Positions 1-8,730 are shown, numbered from the stretch's first letter. The stretch: 64,000 bases of DNA from Thalassobacterium maritimum (GCF_031127805.1 NZ_JARXHW010000015.1:30660-94659), one strand, 5' to 3'. Program-made: numbers and translations. Notes: generated by a model from the sequence alone, not told the origin.

Positions 1-215
1 GACTGCTCAGTAAGTTCGTCGGTATGCTCACCGATTCCCGTAGCTTCCTCAGTTTTCCGCGCCATGAGTACTTCCGCCGCCTTGTCTGCTCCATCATTGG
101 AACCGATGTCGAGGCCGGTCTCATTCCCAACGACACCGATCTGCTCGACACACTCATTGCAGATATCTGCTATAATAACGCTAAGAACTACTTCAACTTC
201 CCCGGCGTCAAATAA
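1..215 (+). CDS. uxaC: Glucuronate isomerase, C-terminal end (partial)
   Basis: This is the last roughly 70 codons of UxaC, which interconverts D-glucuronate and D-fructuronate (and galacturonate with tagaturonate) in the cytoplasm. The reading frame is open from base 3 and gives LLSKFVGMLTDSRSFLSFPR, then HEYFRR, and it ends with DICYNNAKNYF; both stretches are typical of the C-terminus of this family. The start lies outside the window. The gene stops 29 bp before a 2-hydroxyacid dehydrogenase on the same strand, so the cluster looks like hexuronate or other sugar-acid catabolism. I am confident of the family; only the true start is unseen. Confidence 0.9.
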   Translation, partial: LLSKFVGMLTDSRSFLSFPRHEYFRRLVCSIIGTDVEAGLIPNDTDLLDTLIADICYNNAKNYFNFPGVK

Positions 216-244
216 CTGACAAGCCAACCATTCAGTTTTATACT

Positions 245-1225
245 ATGAAAATCCTTCTCACCACCACCTCCTATCAAGATTGCCCCGGCGATCACCATGC
301 TCTACTCGAAAGCACAGGCGCAGAAATCGTCCGCGAACGCGGCCCGCTTTCCGAGGCGCGCATGCTCGAACTCGCCGGCGACTTCGACGCCTTCCTCTGT
401 GGCGACGACGAGATCACACAAGCCGTGATCGATAAGTCGCTGCCCAAGCTCAAGATTATCGCCAAATACGGCATCGGCGTGGATAAGATCGATGTCGCCT
501 ACGCCACCGAGAAGAACATCCCCGTCAGCTTCTGCCCCGGGGTCAATCATACCACCGTGGCCGAGCACGTCTTCATGCTCCTCTTGGCTTTAAATAAGAA
601 CCTCATGGAGCAAGCCAACACCACTGCCGCGGGCGGTTGGAAGCGCATGACCGGTCATGAGATCATGGGTAAGACTATCGGCATCATCGGCCTCGGTCGT
701 ATCGGTCGCGAAGTCGCGATCCGTGCTAATGCCTTCGGCATGAAGTGCATCGGCTACGACCTCTACTGGCCCGAAGACTTCGCCAAAGAGCAAAATATCG
801 AACGCGCTGCCGGTGTCACACAACTACTGCGCGCCAGCGATATCGTCTCACTCCACACCAATCTGACAGAAGAAACGCGCGATATGATCTGTGCCGACAC
901 CATCAAAAACATGAAGGACGGTGCCATCCTAATCAATTGCGGCCGCGGCGAGCTCACCCACACCGGCGACATCGCCGCCGCACTCGAAGCCGGCAAGCTC
1001 GGCGGCTATGGCGCCGACGTGCTCGATCAAGAGCCTCCCCCCGCTGATCACCCCCTTCTCGGCGCGAAAAACTGCATCATTACACCACACGTAGGCTCAC
1101 GCACCTATGAGAGCGTTCAGCGCCAAGCTGGTATGGCCACCCAAAACCTAGTCAACCTGCTCAAAGGTGAAAAAGCCCTCGCACAAGTCAACGAAGTCGA
1201 ACCACCCGCCGCGCTCATTCAATAA
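245..1225 (+). CDS. D-isomer-specific 2-hydroxyacid dehydrogenase (phosphoglycerate dehydrogenase-like)
   Basis: A cytoplasmic NAD(P)-dependent dehydrogenase of the D-2-hydroxyacid family, 326 residues, close to the usual 310-330. The Rossmann motif GIIGLGRIGR lies near residues 145-155. The catalytic Arg is in NCGRGEL, the Glu in LDQEPP and the His in TPHVGS. It resembles short phosphoglycerate or hydroxypyruvate dehydrogenases without the C-terminal ACT domain. It sits between uxaC and an Ldh2-type dehydrogenase, with 20 bp before the latter, so a role in oxidising or reducing a sugar-derived 2-hydroxy acid is more likely than serine biosynthesis (inference). The exact substrate cannot be read from the sequence. 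Confidence 0.9.
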   Translation: MKILLTTTSYQDCPGDHHALLESTGAEIVRERGPLSEARMLELAGDFDAFLCGDDEITQAVIDKSLPKLKIIAKYGIGVDKIDVAYATEKNIPVSFCPGVNHTTVAEHVFMLLLALNKNLMEQANTTAAGGWKRMTGHEIMGKTIGIIGLGRIGREVAIRANAFGMKCIGYDLYWPEDFAKEQNIERAAGVTQLLRASDIVSLHTNLTEETRDMICADTIKNMKDGAILINCGRGELTHTGDIAAALEAGKLGGYGADVLDQEPPPADHPLLGAKNCIITPHVGSRTYESVQRQAGMATQNLVNLLKGEKALAQVNEVEPPAALIQ

Positions 1226-1245
1226 TCTTATTTCACCATTACATC

Positions 1246-2334
1246 ATGTCCGAAAAATTCTACATCGTCCCTCAAGCGCAACACGACGCACTCGTCTCCG
1301 CAGCGTATCAACATCGTGGCTACACCGAAGAAGAAGCCAGCCAAGCTGCGCGTTTTTCCGCGCACGCATCGCATCACGGCATTCGCACCCATAACGCGAT
1401 TAAGGCCCTACACCTCGACCATCTCTTTGGCAGTGCCACTGGCGGTTGCACACCCGCCGTCGAAATCGAGAAATTGCCCTGCCGCTTCGAAGCTAGCGAA
1501 ATCTGGAATGCGAATAAAAAGCTAGGTCAAGCGACCGCCTACGAAGCCATCGACCGCGCCTGCGAGCTTGCCGACAAATACGGCATCGGGCAAGTCTCGG
1601 TCGATAATGCATTCCACTACCTCTGGGGAGGCGGCTATGTGATGGAGGCCGCTAAGCGTGGTTATATCGCCTACACCAATTGCACCGCCGCGCTGGCCGA
1701 AGTCGTGCCCTTTATGGGCAAGTTCCCCACGCTCGGCACCAACCCTCATAGCTGGGGTTTTCCCACCACCGACGCGGTCGGCTTCCCCGTCGTGATTGAC
1801 TGGGCCACTTCCGTGATCGCCATGGGCCGCGTGCAACAATTCCAGCGCGAGGGCACTGCCTTGCCACCCAACGCCGCAGTTGACGCTGACGGCCAGCCCA
1901 CCACCGATCCTAATGCCGTCAACGCACTCGTCCCCTTTGGCGCCCATAAAGGCTACGGCCTTAGCCTGATCAACGAGATCGTTGGCGCCTTCATCGGTGG
2001 TAGCTTGCCGACTCTGCGTAGCCGTGAGATCCCAGCCGGGGAGAAGCGCACCCCCGCATTCTATTTCCAAGTCATCCACCCCGACGCCATCAATGGCGGC
2101 GCCTTTGCGCAAGGGCGCGATCAAGCCGGCAATGTTAAAGCCGTGATCGAAGACATCCTCGGGCACGGCAATGAAAACTGCCTACTGCCCGGCCAGCTCG
2201 AAGCCCGCTGGGCCGAGCGCGTCGTCAAAGCCGGCGGCCTCTTATTCTCTGAAGCCGAAATCAAGGCCTTCAACGAAATCGCCGAAGAGTGCGGCGCCCC
2301 GCAATGGGACCTCGCCTCCTTCAAGGTCGAGTAA
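1246..2334 (+). CDS. Ldh2 family malate/L-lactate/ureidoglycolate-type dehydrogenase
   Basis: A cytoplasmic NAD(P)H-dependent oxidoreductase of the Ldh2 (malate/lactate/YiaK) family, 362 residues, the usual length. Family marks include the N-terminal helical region with FSAHASHHGIRTHN, the NAFHYLWGGGY segment, GTNPHSWGFP near residue 170, and PFGAHKGYGLSL, where the active-site and cofactor-binding residues of the family lie. It follows the 2-hydroxyacid dehydrogenase by 20 bp, so the two are probably one operon with uxaC. Family members act on malate, lactate, ureidoglycolate or 2,3-diketogulonate; the context favours a sugar acid (inference). Confidence 0.88.
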   Translation: MSEKFYIVPQAQHDALVSAAYQHRGYTEEEASQAARFSAHASHHGIRTHNAIKALHLDHLFGSATGGCTPAVEIEKLPCRFEASEIWNANKKLGQATAYEAIDRACELADKYGIGQVSVDNAFHYLWGGGYVMEAAKRGYIAYTNCTAALAEVVPFMGKFPTLGTNPHSWGFPTTDAVGFPVVIDWATSVIAMGRVQQFQREGTALPPNAAVDADGQPTTDPNAVNALVPFGAHKGYGLSLINEIVGAFIGGSLPTLRSREIPAGEKRTPAFYFQVIHPDAINGGAFAQGRDQAGNVKAVIEDILGHGNENCLLPGQLEARWAERVVKAGGLLFSEAEIKAFNEIAEECGAPQWDLASFKVE

Positions 2335-2347
2335 ATCATCGCTCCCA

Positions 2348-2381
2348 GCTGACTTGTCGGGCCTCCCCTCGACAAGTCAGC
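2348..2381 (+). terminator. Hairpin after the sugar-acid operon
   Basis: A perfect 12-bp inverted repeat (2348-2359 with 2370-2381, 10-nt loop) begins 14 bp after the stop codon of the Ldh2-type gene. There is no T-run behind it, so it may be a Rho-assisted or RNA-stabilising hairpin rather than a classical intrinsic terminator. Confidence 0.5.
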
Positions 2382-2439
2382 ACAGTCGGGCAATTGAGCT
2401 GAACCTGTCCCGTTAACGCTCACTTGACGACGAAAAGAA

Positions 2440-3036
2440 ATGAATCATATCGCACTCATACTTCTCTGCATTTCTGTCATGCTTGCAGGGTGCTCCAGCG
2501 AACCTGCCAAATTGCTTAGCACGAAGGATAAAGAAGCCTTGGTGAGTTCTTACCAGTATTGGAAAACGATTGCCATGGGGATGGGGCCTAATGCGATCCA
2601 AACACCATTCGGGAGGTATTTGATTTTAAGAAATGGCGAATCTCAACTTTGTCTAAAGTTAGAAAAACATCTAGCATCCTCAGAGGAGAAGCTAAGAGCA
2701 TCCAAATACTCATGGGTGCTCTTGGCTGAAGGGAAAATAGAAGATACTGGGACGTTCGTTATTTCTGAAGACGGAGCTGCGGGATCGTATTGGATCGAGA
2801 TCGCAGGATTCAAATGTGAGTGGTCATTGGGGGATTGGGTGTATTTCGACGAGAATTTGCCAGACATGGACATGGCAGTTACTGACTATACGGAGCTTGA
2901 AGAACTCGAGAAAGCCCTAGTAGCTGGATGGTTGTCTAAAATAGAATTGGAGGCGATGATTGTTAATGATCCTCAAGTCCAAGTGCTTCGGGACGCTCTA
3001 GGGGTGGAATCAGCCGGCACAGGTCGCCCCCTGTAA
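2440..3036 (+). CDS. Hypothetical lipoprotein
   Basis: A 198-residue protein of no recognised family. The N-terminus is a lipoprotein signal: MNHIALILLCISVMLAGCSS carries a lipobox LAGC with Cys at residue 18, so it should be lipid-anchored in the envelope. The rest is a soluble domain with several Trp residues; its C-terminal 40 residues look helical and acidic. It stands alone between the sugar-acid operon and a long stretch without genes, and its DNA is visibly more AT-rich than the preceding operon. I assign no function. Confidence 0.7.
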   Translation: MNHIALILLCISVMLAGCSSEPAKLLSTKDKEALVSSYQYWKTIAMGMGPNAIQTPFGRYLILRNGESQLCLKLEKHLASSEEKLRASKYSWVLLAEGKIEDTGTFVISEDGAAGSYWIEIAGFKCEWSLGDWVYFDENLPDMDMAVTDYTELEELEKALVAGWLSKIELEAMIVNDPQVQVLRDALGVESAGTGRPL

Positions 3037-3203
3037 TCTTTTCGAAGAACGGTCGGTCCTATTCCAAGTTTAGATGCATTCGTAAGCTTCGGAGGAAATC
3101 AGAAAGCAGCGCTAGTGTTTCCGTCATATTGTATTCACCAGAAGCAAGTTCCGGAATTTGATTTTAATGGTTTTGATCAGGAAGTTTCTGCCATGGCTAG
3201 TTG

Positions 3204-3217
3204 TTGAATAGCTTCAG
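3204..3217 (+). promoter_or_regulatory. Putative operator, TTGAATAGATTCAA family
   Basis: TTGAATAGCTTCAG lies 126 bp before the start of a PEP-CTERM gene. Very similar words occur at 4134-4147, 13092-13105, 13118-13131 and, inverted, 12097-12110, each upstream of a surface or secreted protein gene. The shared core is a near palindrome, TTGAAT-AG-ATTCAA, which suggests a regulator-binding site (inference). Confidence 0.45.
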
Positions 3218-3272
3218 TTTCTTATGTGTAGGTTTAGTGAACTTGATATGTCTACGGTATCATCGTAAAATT

Positions 3273-3343
3273 CTACCTACCTACCTACCTACCTACCTAC
3301 CTACCTACCTACCTACCTACCTACCTACCTACCTACCTACCTA
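3273..3343 (+). repeat. Perfect CTAC tetranucleotide repeat, 17 copies, abutting a start codon
   Basis: Bases 3273-3340 are 17 uninterrupted copies of CTAC, followed by CTA and then the ATG of the PEP-CTERM gene. The repeat occupies the whole ribosome-binding region, so no purine-rich Shine-Dalgarno is possible. In the frame of the gene the repeat has no stop codon, but a TAA at 3266-3268 lies just before it and no ATG, GTG or TTG occurs inside it, so translation should still start at 3344. Slipped-strand changes in copy number would alter leader length and spacing to the promoter. Confidence 0.97.
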
Positions 3344-4069
3344 ATGAAAATAAATCGTTACTTTATCCTTGGGCTATCTGCCTTTCTCGCAGTATCTAGC
3401 GCCGCCAGTGCCGCCACTATTGTTGCCTCGCATGATAATTTAGTGCTAAACAGTCAGTCCTCCACTGTGCAGGATGCTAGTGGTAATATTGTGGTTAAAT
3501 ATGCCAGTAACAATATACGTAAGTCTTGGCTGAAATTCGATCTCACGGGACAAAATGCTGATTATTCGCAAGCAGGGACAATTACGCTTACATTGGCGGC
3601 TAACTCATCTTCTGATGCCACTTTCAAACTCGCGCTGTATGCTCTAAACGATACCGGATTGACTGCGCCGACATGGACGGAAGATACCCTTACGTGGAAT
3701 AATGCGCCTGGCAATGTCGCTAACAGTGGCAATACGGCTCAAAAGAATAGTTTGGATGCAGGCGAGACGACCCTGCTTGGAACCACCGCGACGATTGCTA
3801 ATAACACGCCAGCCGGCACGTCGTTTGAGTTTAATCTTACGAATTTGTCGACCTACTTGCAGAGTGACAATACCATTACGGTTATTGCGATGTCTAGTTC
3901 CCAGACAAATGCCGGCCCATCCTTTAGTTTTGCTTCGTCTGAGAATGCGACGGAAGGCTGGCGTCCGACCTTGGCTTTTGCTCAGGTTCCCGAGCCTTCA
4001 GCAGCTGCGCTATTGACGGGGTTGGTCGCTCTGATGGGCGTCTGCATGCGTTCTGGAAGACGTCGCTAG
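3344..4069 (+). CDS. PEP-CTERM protein with DNRLRE/CBM96-like domain
   Basis: A 241-residue secreted protein. A signal peptide (residues 1-23, ending SAAS-AA) precedes a single beta-rich domain of about 190 residues with the DNRLRE/CBM96 pattern: a YASNNIRKSWLKFDL strand, a TWTEDTLTWNNAPG segment and a final WRPTLAF strand. Modules of this type bind alginate and other polysaccharides in characterised cases. The C-terminus is a PEP-CTERM sorting signal: VPEPS, a hydrophobic helix, then RSGRRR, so it should be handed to exosortase and placed on the surface. No exosortase gene is in the window. It is related in layout to the gene at 13245. Expression may depend on the CTAC repeat touching its start codon. 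Confidence 0.85.
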   Translation: MKINRYFILGLSAFLAVSSAASAATIVASHDNLVLNSQSSTVQDASGNIVVKYASNNIRKSWLKFDLTGQNADYSQAGTITLTLAANSSSDATFKLALYALNDTGLTAPTWTEDTLTWNNAPGNVANSGNTAQKNSLDAGETTLLGTTATIANNTPAGTSFEFNLTNLSTYLQSDNTITVIAMSSSQTNAGPSFSFASSENATEGWRPTLAFAQVPEPSAAALLTGLVALMGVCMRSGRRR

Positions 4070-4106
4070 GGCGCGCTGGGGGCACCACCTAGGGGGCGCT
4101 TTTTTC
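4070..4106 (+). terminator. Weak GC-rich terminator candidate
   Basis: A GC-rich stretch with short self-complementary GCGC ends is followed by a run of six T (about 4100-4105), directly after the stop codon of the PEP-CTERM gene. The stem is imperfect, so the call rests mainly on position and the T-run. Confidence 0.35.
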
Positions 4107-4133
4107 TGTGGTTCTTAACCGGAATTAAATGGG

Positions 4134-4147
4134 TTGAATAGATTCAG
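4134..4147 (+). promoter_or_regulatory. Putative operator, TTGAATAGATTCAA family
   Basis: TTGAATAGATTCAG, 13 of 14 bases of the palindromic core, lies 118 bp before the start of the PEP-CTERM gene at 4266. The distance is much like that of the copy at 3204-3217 from its gene (126 bp). Confidence 0.5.
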
Positions 4148-4265
4148 TTACCTGTGGGTTCCTCTGAAGGCGTTTTTATTTACAAACTATTTATCACCTT
4201 AGCCACTTGAGCTCCAGTGGCTCTCTTAAGCCATACTTATCTAATCCTGCTATTCTGTTACTATT

Positions 4266-5246
4266 ATGAAATACATCCCCCGATTCGCTGATCGCCAAAG
4301 TTTAAACGATTCGCTAAAGCCATCTCTTGCAACAGTGTCAGGCTTGGCGCTGGCCGCATGTGGCTTGGCTGCGCCCGCGCTCCACGCGCAATCTGTTACA
4401 CAGGTGAATAGTCTCGAGGCTGGTATTGGTTGGAATGCGGCTGCCTCTGGTGGAGATGCGATTTGGAGCGATGGACTGGCTGCCAGTGGCACTAAAGATT
4501 ATGTAGTTGGTTCGGGGTTTACTTTGCGGACACCCATTGGCACTTCCACTTTTGCGGGGAACTCTTTGACGATTGAAGCAGGAGGGCAACTGCTTCTTAA
4601 ACCAAATAATAATGACCGGGTGCATACGGTGAACGATTTGATTTTGAACGGCGGCCAGATCACGCATGGACAACCGGCCAGAACGATTGCTTACCAGCTT
4701 GCTGGATCAATTACACTGACAGCCGATTCCACCTACGACGCGACGGGTTCTGATTACCGTCGAGCCACCTTCTCCGCCTCGATTTCGGGCAGCAGCACCT
4801 TTAGCATCAATTTGGGCTCGAGTGATGATTTGACGATTTCCAGTGCGTCCAACACTTTTAGTGGTGAATGGTTCGTCAGTCAGGCTGATTCGGGAAGTGT
4901 GTCCGATTTCTTTGCGACCGGAAATGGTGCCTTGGGCAATGCGGATGTGACCATTGGTAGTGGCATTAATTTTGACGTGGATTATGACATCAACAATACC
5001 ACTAAGGCACTGAATCTCGATGGTATCATGATCTTAGATCAGGACCATACCTTCGGCATGGTCCAAATTGACGGTGATACGCTAGCTGCGGGCACATATA
5101 GTTTTGAGGACTTGAATAGTAGCTACGATGCTTTCTTTGTGGATGGTGGAACTGGCAGCCTGACTGTGGTTCCAGAGCCATCTTATTTTGCCTTGTCACT
5201 CGCGATTCTGGCCATGGTCGGATTCAGCCGCCGCAGCCGTAAATAG
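4266..5246 (+). CDS. PEP-CTERM protein, beta-strand-rich (autotransporter-repeat-like)
   Basis: A 326-residue secreted protein. The N-terminus is unusually long before the hydrophobic stretch: about 24 residues, then SLATVSGLALAACGLAAPAL, and cleavage near ALHAQS. The body is a low-charge, Gly/Ser/Asn-rich beta-solenoid-like region with recurring NSLTIEAGGQL, DLILNGGQI and DVTIGSGI strands, as in autotransporter-associated repeats. The C-terminus is PEP-CTERM: VPEPSYFAL, a hydrophobic helix, then RRSRK. I assign no enzymatic function; a surface or extracellular-matrix role is likely. A good hairpin terminator follows, so it is probably monocistronic. Confidence 0.8.
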   Translation: MKYIPRFADRQSLNDSLKPSLATVSGLALAACGLAAPALHAQSVTQVNSLEAGIGWNAAASGGDAIWSDGLAASGTKDYVVGSGFTLRTPIGTSTFAGNSLTIEAGGQLLLKPNNNDRVHTVNDLILNGGQITHGQPARTIAYQLAGSITLTADSTYDATGSDYRRATFSASISGSSTFSINLGSSDDLTISSASNTFSGEWFVSQADSGSVSDFFATGNGALGNADVTIGSGINFDVDYDINNTTKALNLDGIMILDQDHTFGMVQIDGDTLAAGTYSFEDLNSSYDAFFVDGGTGSLTVVPEPSYFALSLAILAMVGFSRRSRK

Positions 5247-5284
5247 CTTACGGTTCTAGGGGGGGAGTGGTCGGTTTTACTGCA

Positions 5285-5326
5285 GCAGGAGTGGCGTTGT
5301 AGACGACGCCACTCCTGCCTTTATTT
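5285..5326 (+). terminator. Intrinsic terminator
   Basis: A perfect 13-bp stem (5285-5297 with 5306-5318, 8-nt loop) is followed by a T-rich tail (CTTTATTT). It sits 38 bp after the stop of the PEP-CTERM gene and 30 bp before the GH2 gene. Confidence 0.8.
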
Positions 5327-5355
5327 GTATGTAACACCTACTCTGATCGCATCGG

Positions 5356-7758
5356 ATGCTTCAAAAAACAATTACGGAACTAGAGTTTACGCGACACGAC
5401 CTCGGCGGGCCTTGGGAATGTTGGCGTTCCGCTAAATATACCAATCACTTTAACTTACCGTGGACGCGAGTGGTCTTGCCACATTGCTGGAATGCCAGTG
5501 ATGCGGTCGATCCTGATCTTCCTTACTACGAGGGGGCGGGGTGGTATCGCACGCAGCTAGAGATTGACTCTCCCTATGATGATGGTCGAGTCTGCCTTCA
5601 CTTTGAGGGCACGGGGCAACGTGCGCAGGTCTATATTCACACCAGCGAAGTGGGGAGTCACAGTGGCGGTTACGACGAGTGGACGCTAGATATTACCGAA
5701 GCGTGCGCAGCTTATCATGCGCAGTATGGCGAAGGTCCTGTGCCACTCGCGATACGTTGTGATAATGCACGCGATTTAGAGACGATCCCTTCCGATGTTA
5801 GCGATTTTAATCTTTATGGCGGCATCTACCGCGCCATGCATTTGGTCTATCGACCCGCGATTGACTGGGGCGACGTCCGCTTGGAACCTCGGCTGCAGAA
5901 TGCAAGCGCCGAGTTGAGCATTCATGCCGAGCTCTCCAGCTACGTGGCCGATGCGGAGGTCGAACTGAAGCTCCAGCTTCTAAATGCGCAGGGAGAAGAA
6001 GTCGCACAGTCTGAGTTGAGCCTGCCATGCTGGCAGGGGGAACGCTCACTGCTCACATGGCAGATAGATGCTCCTGAGCAGTGGCATCCCGCGCATCCTG
6101 CACTCTACGAAGTGCACTTGCAATTGAGTACCGCGGTGGGACAAAGCGAGCGCCGTCTGAAGACTGCCTTTCGTCACTTTGAATTTGTGCCGCATGGTCC
6201 CTTTATGCTGAACGGCGAGCGCCTGCTCTTACGAGGCACGCACCGCCACGAAGACCACGCGGGCGTGGCGCAAGCCATGACGGAAGCGCAGATTCGCGAA
6301 GAATTTCGTCTTATGAAAGAGATGGGGGTGAACTTTATTCGCCTCGGTCACTATCAACAATCGGAGCTGGTGCTACAGCTTTGCGATGAACTTGGCATTT
6401 TGGTTTGGGAGGAAATTCCCTGGTGCCGAGGCGGCTTGGGCTCTGAGAGTTATCGTGAAATGTGTCGCCGCATGCTGCGGAATATGATAAGTCAGCATCG
6501 TAATCATCCCTCTGTTATCATCTGGGGCTTGGGCAATGAAAATGACTGGCCGGCCGACTTTGAAGCATTCGACCAAGATGCGATTCGTGACTTTATGCGC
6601 GAGCTCCATGAGCTATCTCATCACTTGGATCCTGCGCGTAAGACCGCGATCCGGCGTTGCGCTTTTTGCGCTGATATTGTCGACGTATATTCGCCCAGTA
6701 TCTGGGCTGGTTGGTATCGCGGTCTCTATACTGAGTATAAAAAAGCCGCACTCAGCGCGATTCAAGAACATCAGCACGTGTTACACGTCGAGTGGGGGGG
6801 AGATAGCCATGCTGGCCGTCATACCGAGGATAGTGCCCAAGGACTGGAAGAGATTCAAGCAGGACAGGGCGCGGATGAGCAAGATGGTGACTACTTCCTC
6901 GAAGGTGGACAGGCCCGAGCGAGTAAAGATACCGATTGGACCGAAACCTACTTTTGTGACCTCGTGGATTGGCATCTAAAAGAGCAGGAAACCATGCCCG
7001 AACTCACCGGTGCTGCGCAGTGGCCGTTTAAGGATTTTTCCACGCCCGTGCGCCCTGAGAACCCTGTCCCTTACATGAACCAGAAGGGCGTGTTGGAGCG
7101 CGATATGACCCCTAAGGAGGGCTACTATGTCTTTCAAAGTTACTGGGCGACGAAGCCCATGGTGCATATTTATGGTCACTCATGGCCGATCCGCTGGGGG
7201 CGGCTAGACGAGCGCAAATACATCAAGGTGTATTCCAACTGTCCAGAAGTTGAACTTTTTCTTAATGGAGTCAGCCAGGGGCGTCGTCTGCGTGATAGCC
7301 AAAATTTTCCTGCTGCCAATTTGCGTTGGGGCGTTGACCTACCGGCAGGTCGCTACACTTTAAAGGCGATCGGCTATGCTGTCGACGGTACTGTCGAAGA
7401 CGAGCTCACGCAATCGTATCAGATCGAGTCCTGGGGAGCTCCTGCATCCATTCGTATTGATCAAGTGAATGCTGAAGATGGCCTTTCCACTGTGCACTGT
7501 CAGTTGGTAGACGCGCAGGGCATACCATGCCTTGATGCCAAAGATTTCTACCGCTTCTCGCTTGCAGGAGGCGGTCGGCTAATTGACAACCAAGGCACTG
7601 CTCGAGCCAGTCGCCGTGTGGGTGCCTGTAATGGACGTGCGCAGATCACCGTTGATCTGAATCAGCAACAGAACGTGCTCGGCATCCTCGTGGAAGGACT
7701 GGAGCCCTGCTTCGTGAATCTGTCCGTATGCAGTCAAAAAAACAATACGCTTAGGTGA
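5356..7758 (+). CDS. Glycoside hydrolase family 2 protein (beta-galactosidase/glucuronidase-like)
   Basis: An 800-residue GH2 enzyme: an N-terminal sugar-binding jelly roll (about 1-180, with WNASDA and YYEGAGWYR), an immunoglobulin-like domain (about 185-285), the TIM barrel (about 290-600), and a C-terminal beta region. The acid/base is Glu395 in GLGNEN and the nucleophile is Glu479 in HVEWGGD, both at the expected places. FNLYGGIYR and RGTHRHEDHAG are typical GH2 signatures. Members act on beta-galactosides, beta-glucuronides or beta-mannosides; which one is not decidable here. There is no signal peptide, so it should be cytoplasmic and act on imported oligosaccharides, unlike the secreted fucosidases further on. 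Confidence 0.9.
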   Translation: MLQKTITELEFTRHDLGGPWECWRSAKYTNHFNLPWTRVVLPHCWNASDAVDPDLPYYEGAGWYRTQLEIDSPYDDGRVCLHFEGTGQRAQVYIHTSEVGSHSGGYDEWTLDITEACAAYHAQYGEGPVPLAIRCDNARDLETIPSDVSDFNLYGGIYRAMHLVYRPAIDWGDVRLEPRLQNASAELSIHAELSSYVADAEVELKLQLLNAQGEEVAQSELSLPCWQGERSLLTWQIDAPEQWHPAHPALYEVHLQLSTAVGQSERRLKTAFRHFEFVPHGPFMLNGERLLLRGTHRHEDHAGVAQAMTEAQIREEFRLMKEMGVNFIRLGHYQQSELVLQLCDELGILVWEEIPWCRGGLGSESYREMCRRMLRNMISQHRNHPSVIIWGLGNENDWPADFEAFDQDAIRDFMRELHELSHHLDPARKTAIRRCAFCADIVDVYSPSIWAGWYRGLYTEYKKAALSAIQEHQHVLHVEWGGDSHAGRHTEDSAQGLEEIQAGQGADEQDGDYFLEGGQARASKDTDWTETYFCDLVDWHLKEQETMPELTGAAQWPFKDFSTPVRPENPVPYMNQKGVLERDMTPKEGYYVFQSYWATKPMVHIYGHSWPIRWGRLDERKYIKVYSNCPEVELFLNGVSQGRRLRDSQNFPAANLRWGVDLPAGRYTLKAIGYAVDGTVEDELTQSYQIESWGAPASIRIDQVNAEDGLSTVHCQLVDAQGIPCLDAKDFYRFSLAGGGRLIDNQGTARASRRVGACNGRAQITVDLNQQQNVLGILVEGLEPCFVNLSVCSQKNNTLR

Positions 7759-7879
7759 ATGACTTTCCATTGTGAATGCGGCTTGCAGTAGTCAATGAGG
7801 GCTTGCAAATATTTGACCTGGTTGAGTGCTTTTATACTGTTGAATACCTTAAAGCTCATTTTTAGCTTATTATCTACCT

Positions 7880-8692
7880 ATGAAATCCTTACACTTAGCC
7901 ACATTTACACTCGCTCCCTTCGTTCTCACTGTCAGCGCTCAGGCGCAAGTCTTCTTGGTCGACTTCAACAACACCGCCGACAGCAACGGTTATCCCGGTG
8001 GGGGCAGCACTTGGAATGCTTATGCAACTCCTACAGAGGTCAATGGCTCTGTGATTCAGGCCACCAATGGTTCCACCGCATCGGGCATTACGCTTGATTA
8101 TACGGATGGGACGATGAGAGATTCGAACAACGGTAATTCCAATACCTTTGATAATACGGATGGAGGCCCCGCTTGGGTGACGACGGATGGTTCTTTCGGC
8201 AATACAGCTGCTGCTGCGGACTATTTCTTTACCGATAATGGTTCGGATACGGACTTCACAGTCACTTTTGGAAATCTCGCTGTCGGTGAGGAAGTAAATT
8301 TAGACCTATGGATGTCACGCGTCGGGAGCAGCAGCAGTTACGGTCATTACACTTATTCACTCGATGGGGGCGTCAATTGGAATGGTTTCACCGTTTTAGA
8401 AAAAGATGGCAGCGCCTCTACAGATACCCGCTGGCTTGCCAGTGATACGCAGGCGACGACCTTTCGCGCGGAGACCGACGGCAATGACAATGCCCGCTAT
8501 ATGAACATCAGCGGTATCATCATTGGTGCTGCGGGCACTCTCGATGTGAAAGTGGATGACACAAGCTCCAGTAACTGGACTGGACTCGCTGCTATGCGAC
8601 TGACTGTCATTCCCGAGCCTGCCAGTTTTGCTATGCTGCTCGGGGGCTTAGCTTTGGCCAGCAGAGTGTTACGCCGGCGTGCGCATGCTTAA
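7880..8692 (+). CDS. PEP-CTERM protein, concanavalin-like beta-sandwich suspected
   Basis: A 270-residue secreted protein: a signal peptide (MKSLHLATFTLAPF to SAQAQ, about 22 residues), then a beta-rich, Asn/Asp/Gly-rich domain with FLVDFNNTADSNG near the start and a final strand LAAMRLTV. The C-terminus is PEP-CTERM: IPEPASFAM, a hydrophobic helix, then RVLRRRAHA. Its start codon sits in CTACCTATGAAA, nearly the same leader end as the repeat-driven gene at 3344. It lies between a GH2 enzyme and a sulfatase, but no enzymatic motif is visible. A surface carbohydrate-binding role is only a guess. Confidence 0.8.
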   Translation: MKSLHLATFTLAPFVLTVSAQAQVFLVDFNNTADSNGYPGGGSTWNAYATPTEVNGSVIQATNGSTASGITLDYTDGTMRDSNNGNSNTFDNTDGGPAWVTTDGSFGNTAAAADYFFTDNGSDTDFTVTFGNLAVGEEVNLDLWMSRVGSSSSYGHYTYSLDGGVNWNGFTVLEKDGSASTDTRWLASDTQATTFRAETDGNDNARYMNISGIIIGAAGTLDVKVDDTSSSNWTGLAAMRLTVIPEPASFAMLLGGLALASRVLRRRAHA

Positions 8693-8730
8693 TGAGCGCT
8701 GAGTGAGTGCTGAGTGAGACAGCTGCTTTT

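Larger units (their letters stand above)
3037..3343. other. 307-bp intergenic region with a palindromic motif and a CTAC microsatellite
   Basis: No gene is visible here. The region is AT-rich and holds a TTGAATAGCTTCAG element (3204-3217) and the CTAC tandem repeat that runs into the next start codon; both are listed separately. It is presumably the promoter and leader region of the downstream PEP-CTERM gene. Confidence 0.7.

Noticed and set aside
745..1047. Arg/His-rich 100-codon frame inside the dehydrogenase gene
   Set aside because: Frame-shadow of a GC-rich real gene with full family motifs in the main frame.
3273..3340. CTAC array considered as a CRISPR or as coding repeat (Leu-Pro-Thr-Tyr)
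   Set aside because: The unit is 4 bp with no spacers. In the downstream frame a stop lies just before it and no start codon lies inside, so it is not translated as part of the gene.
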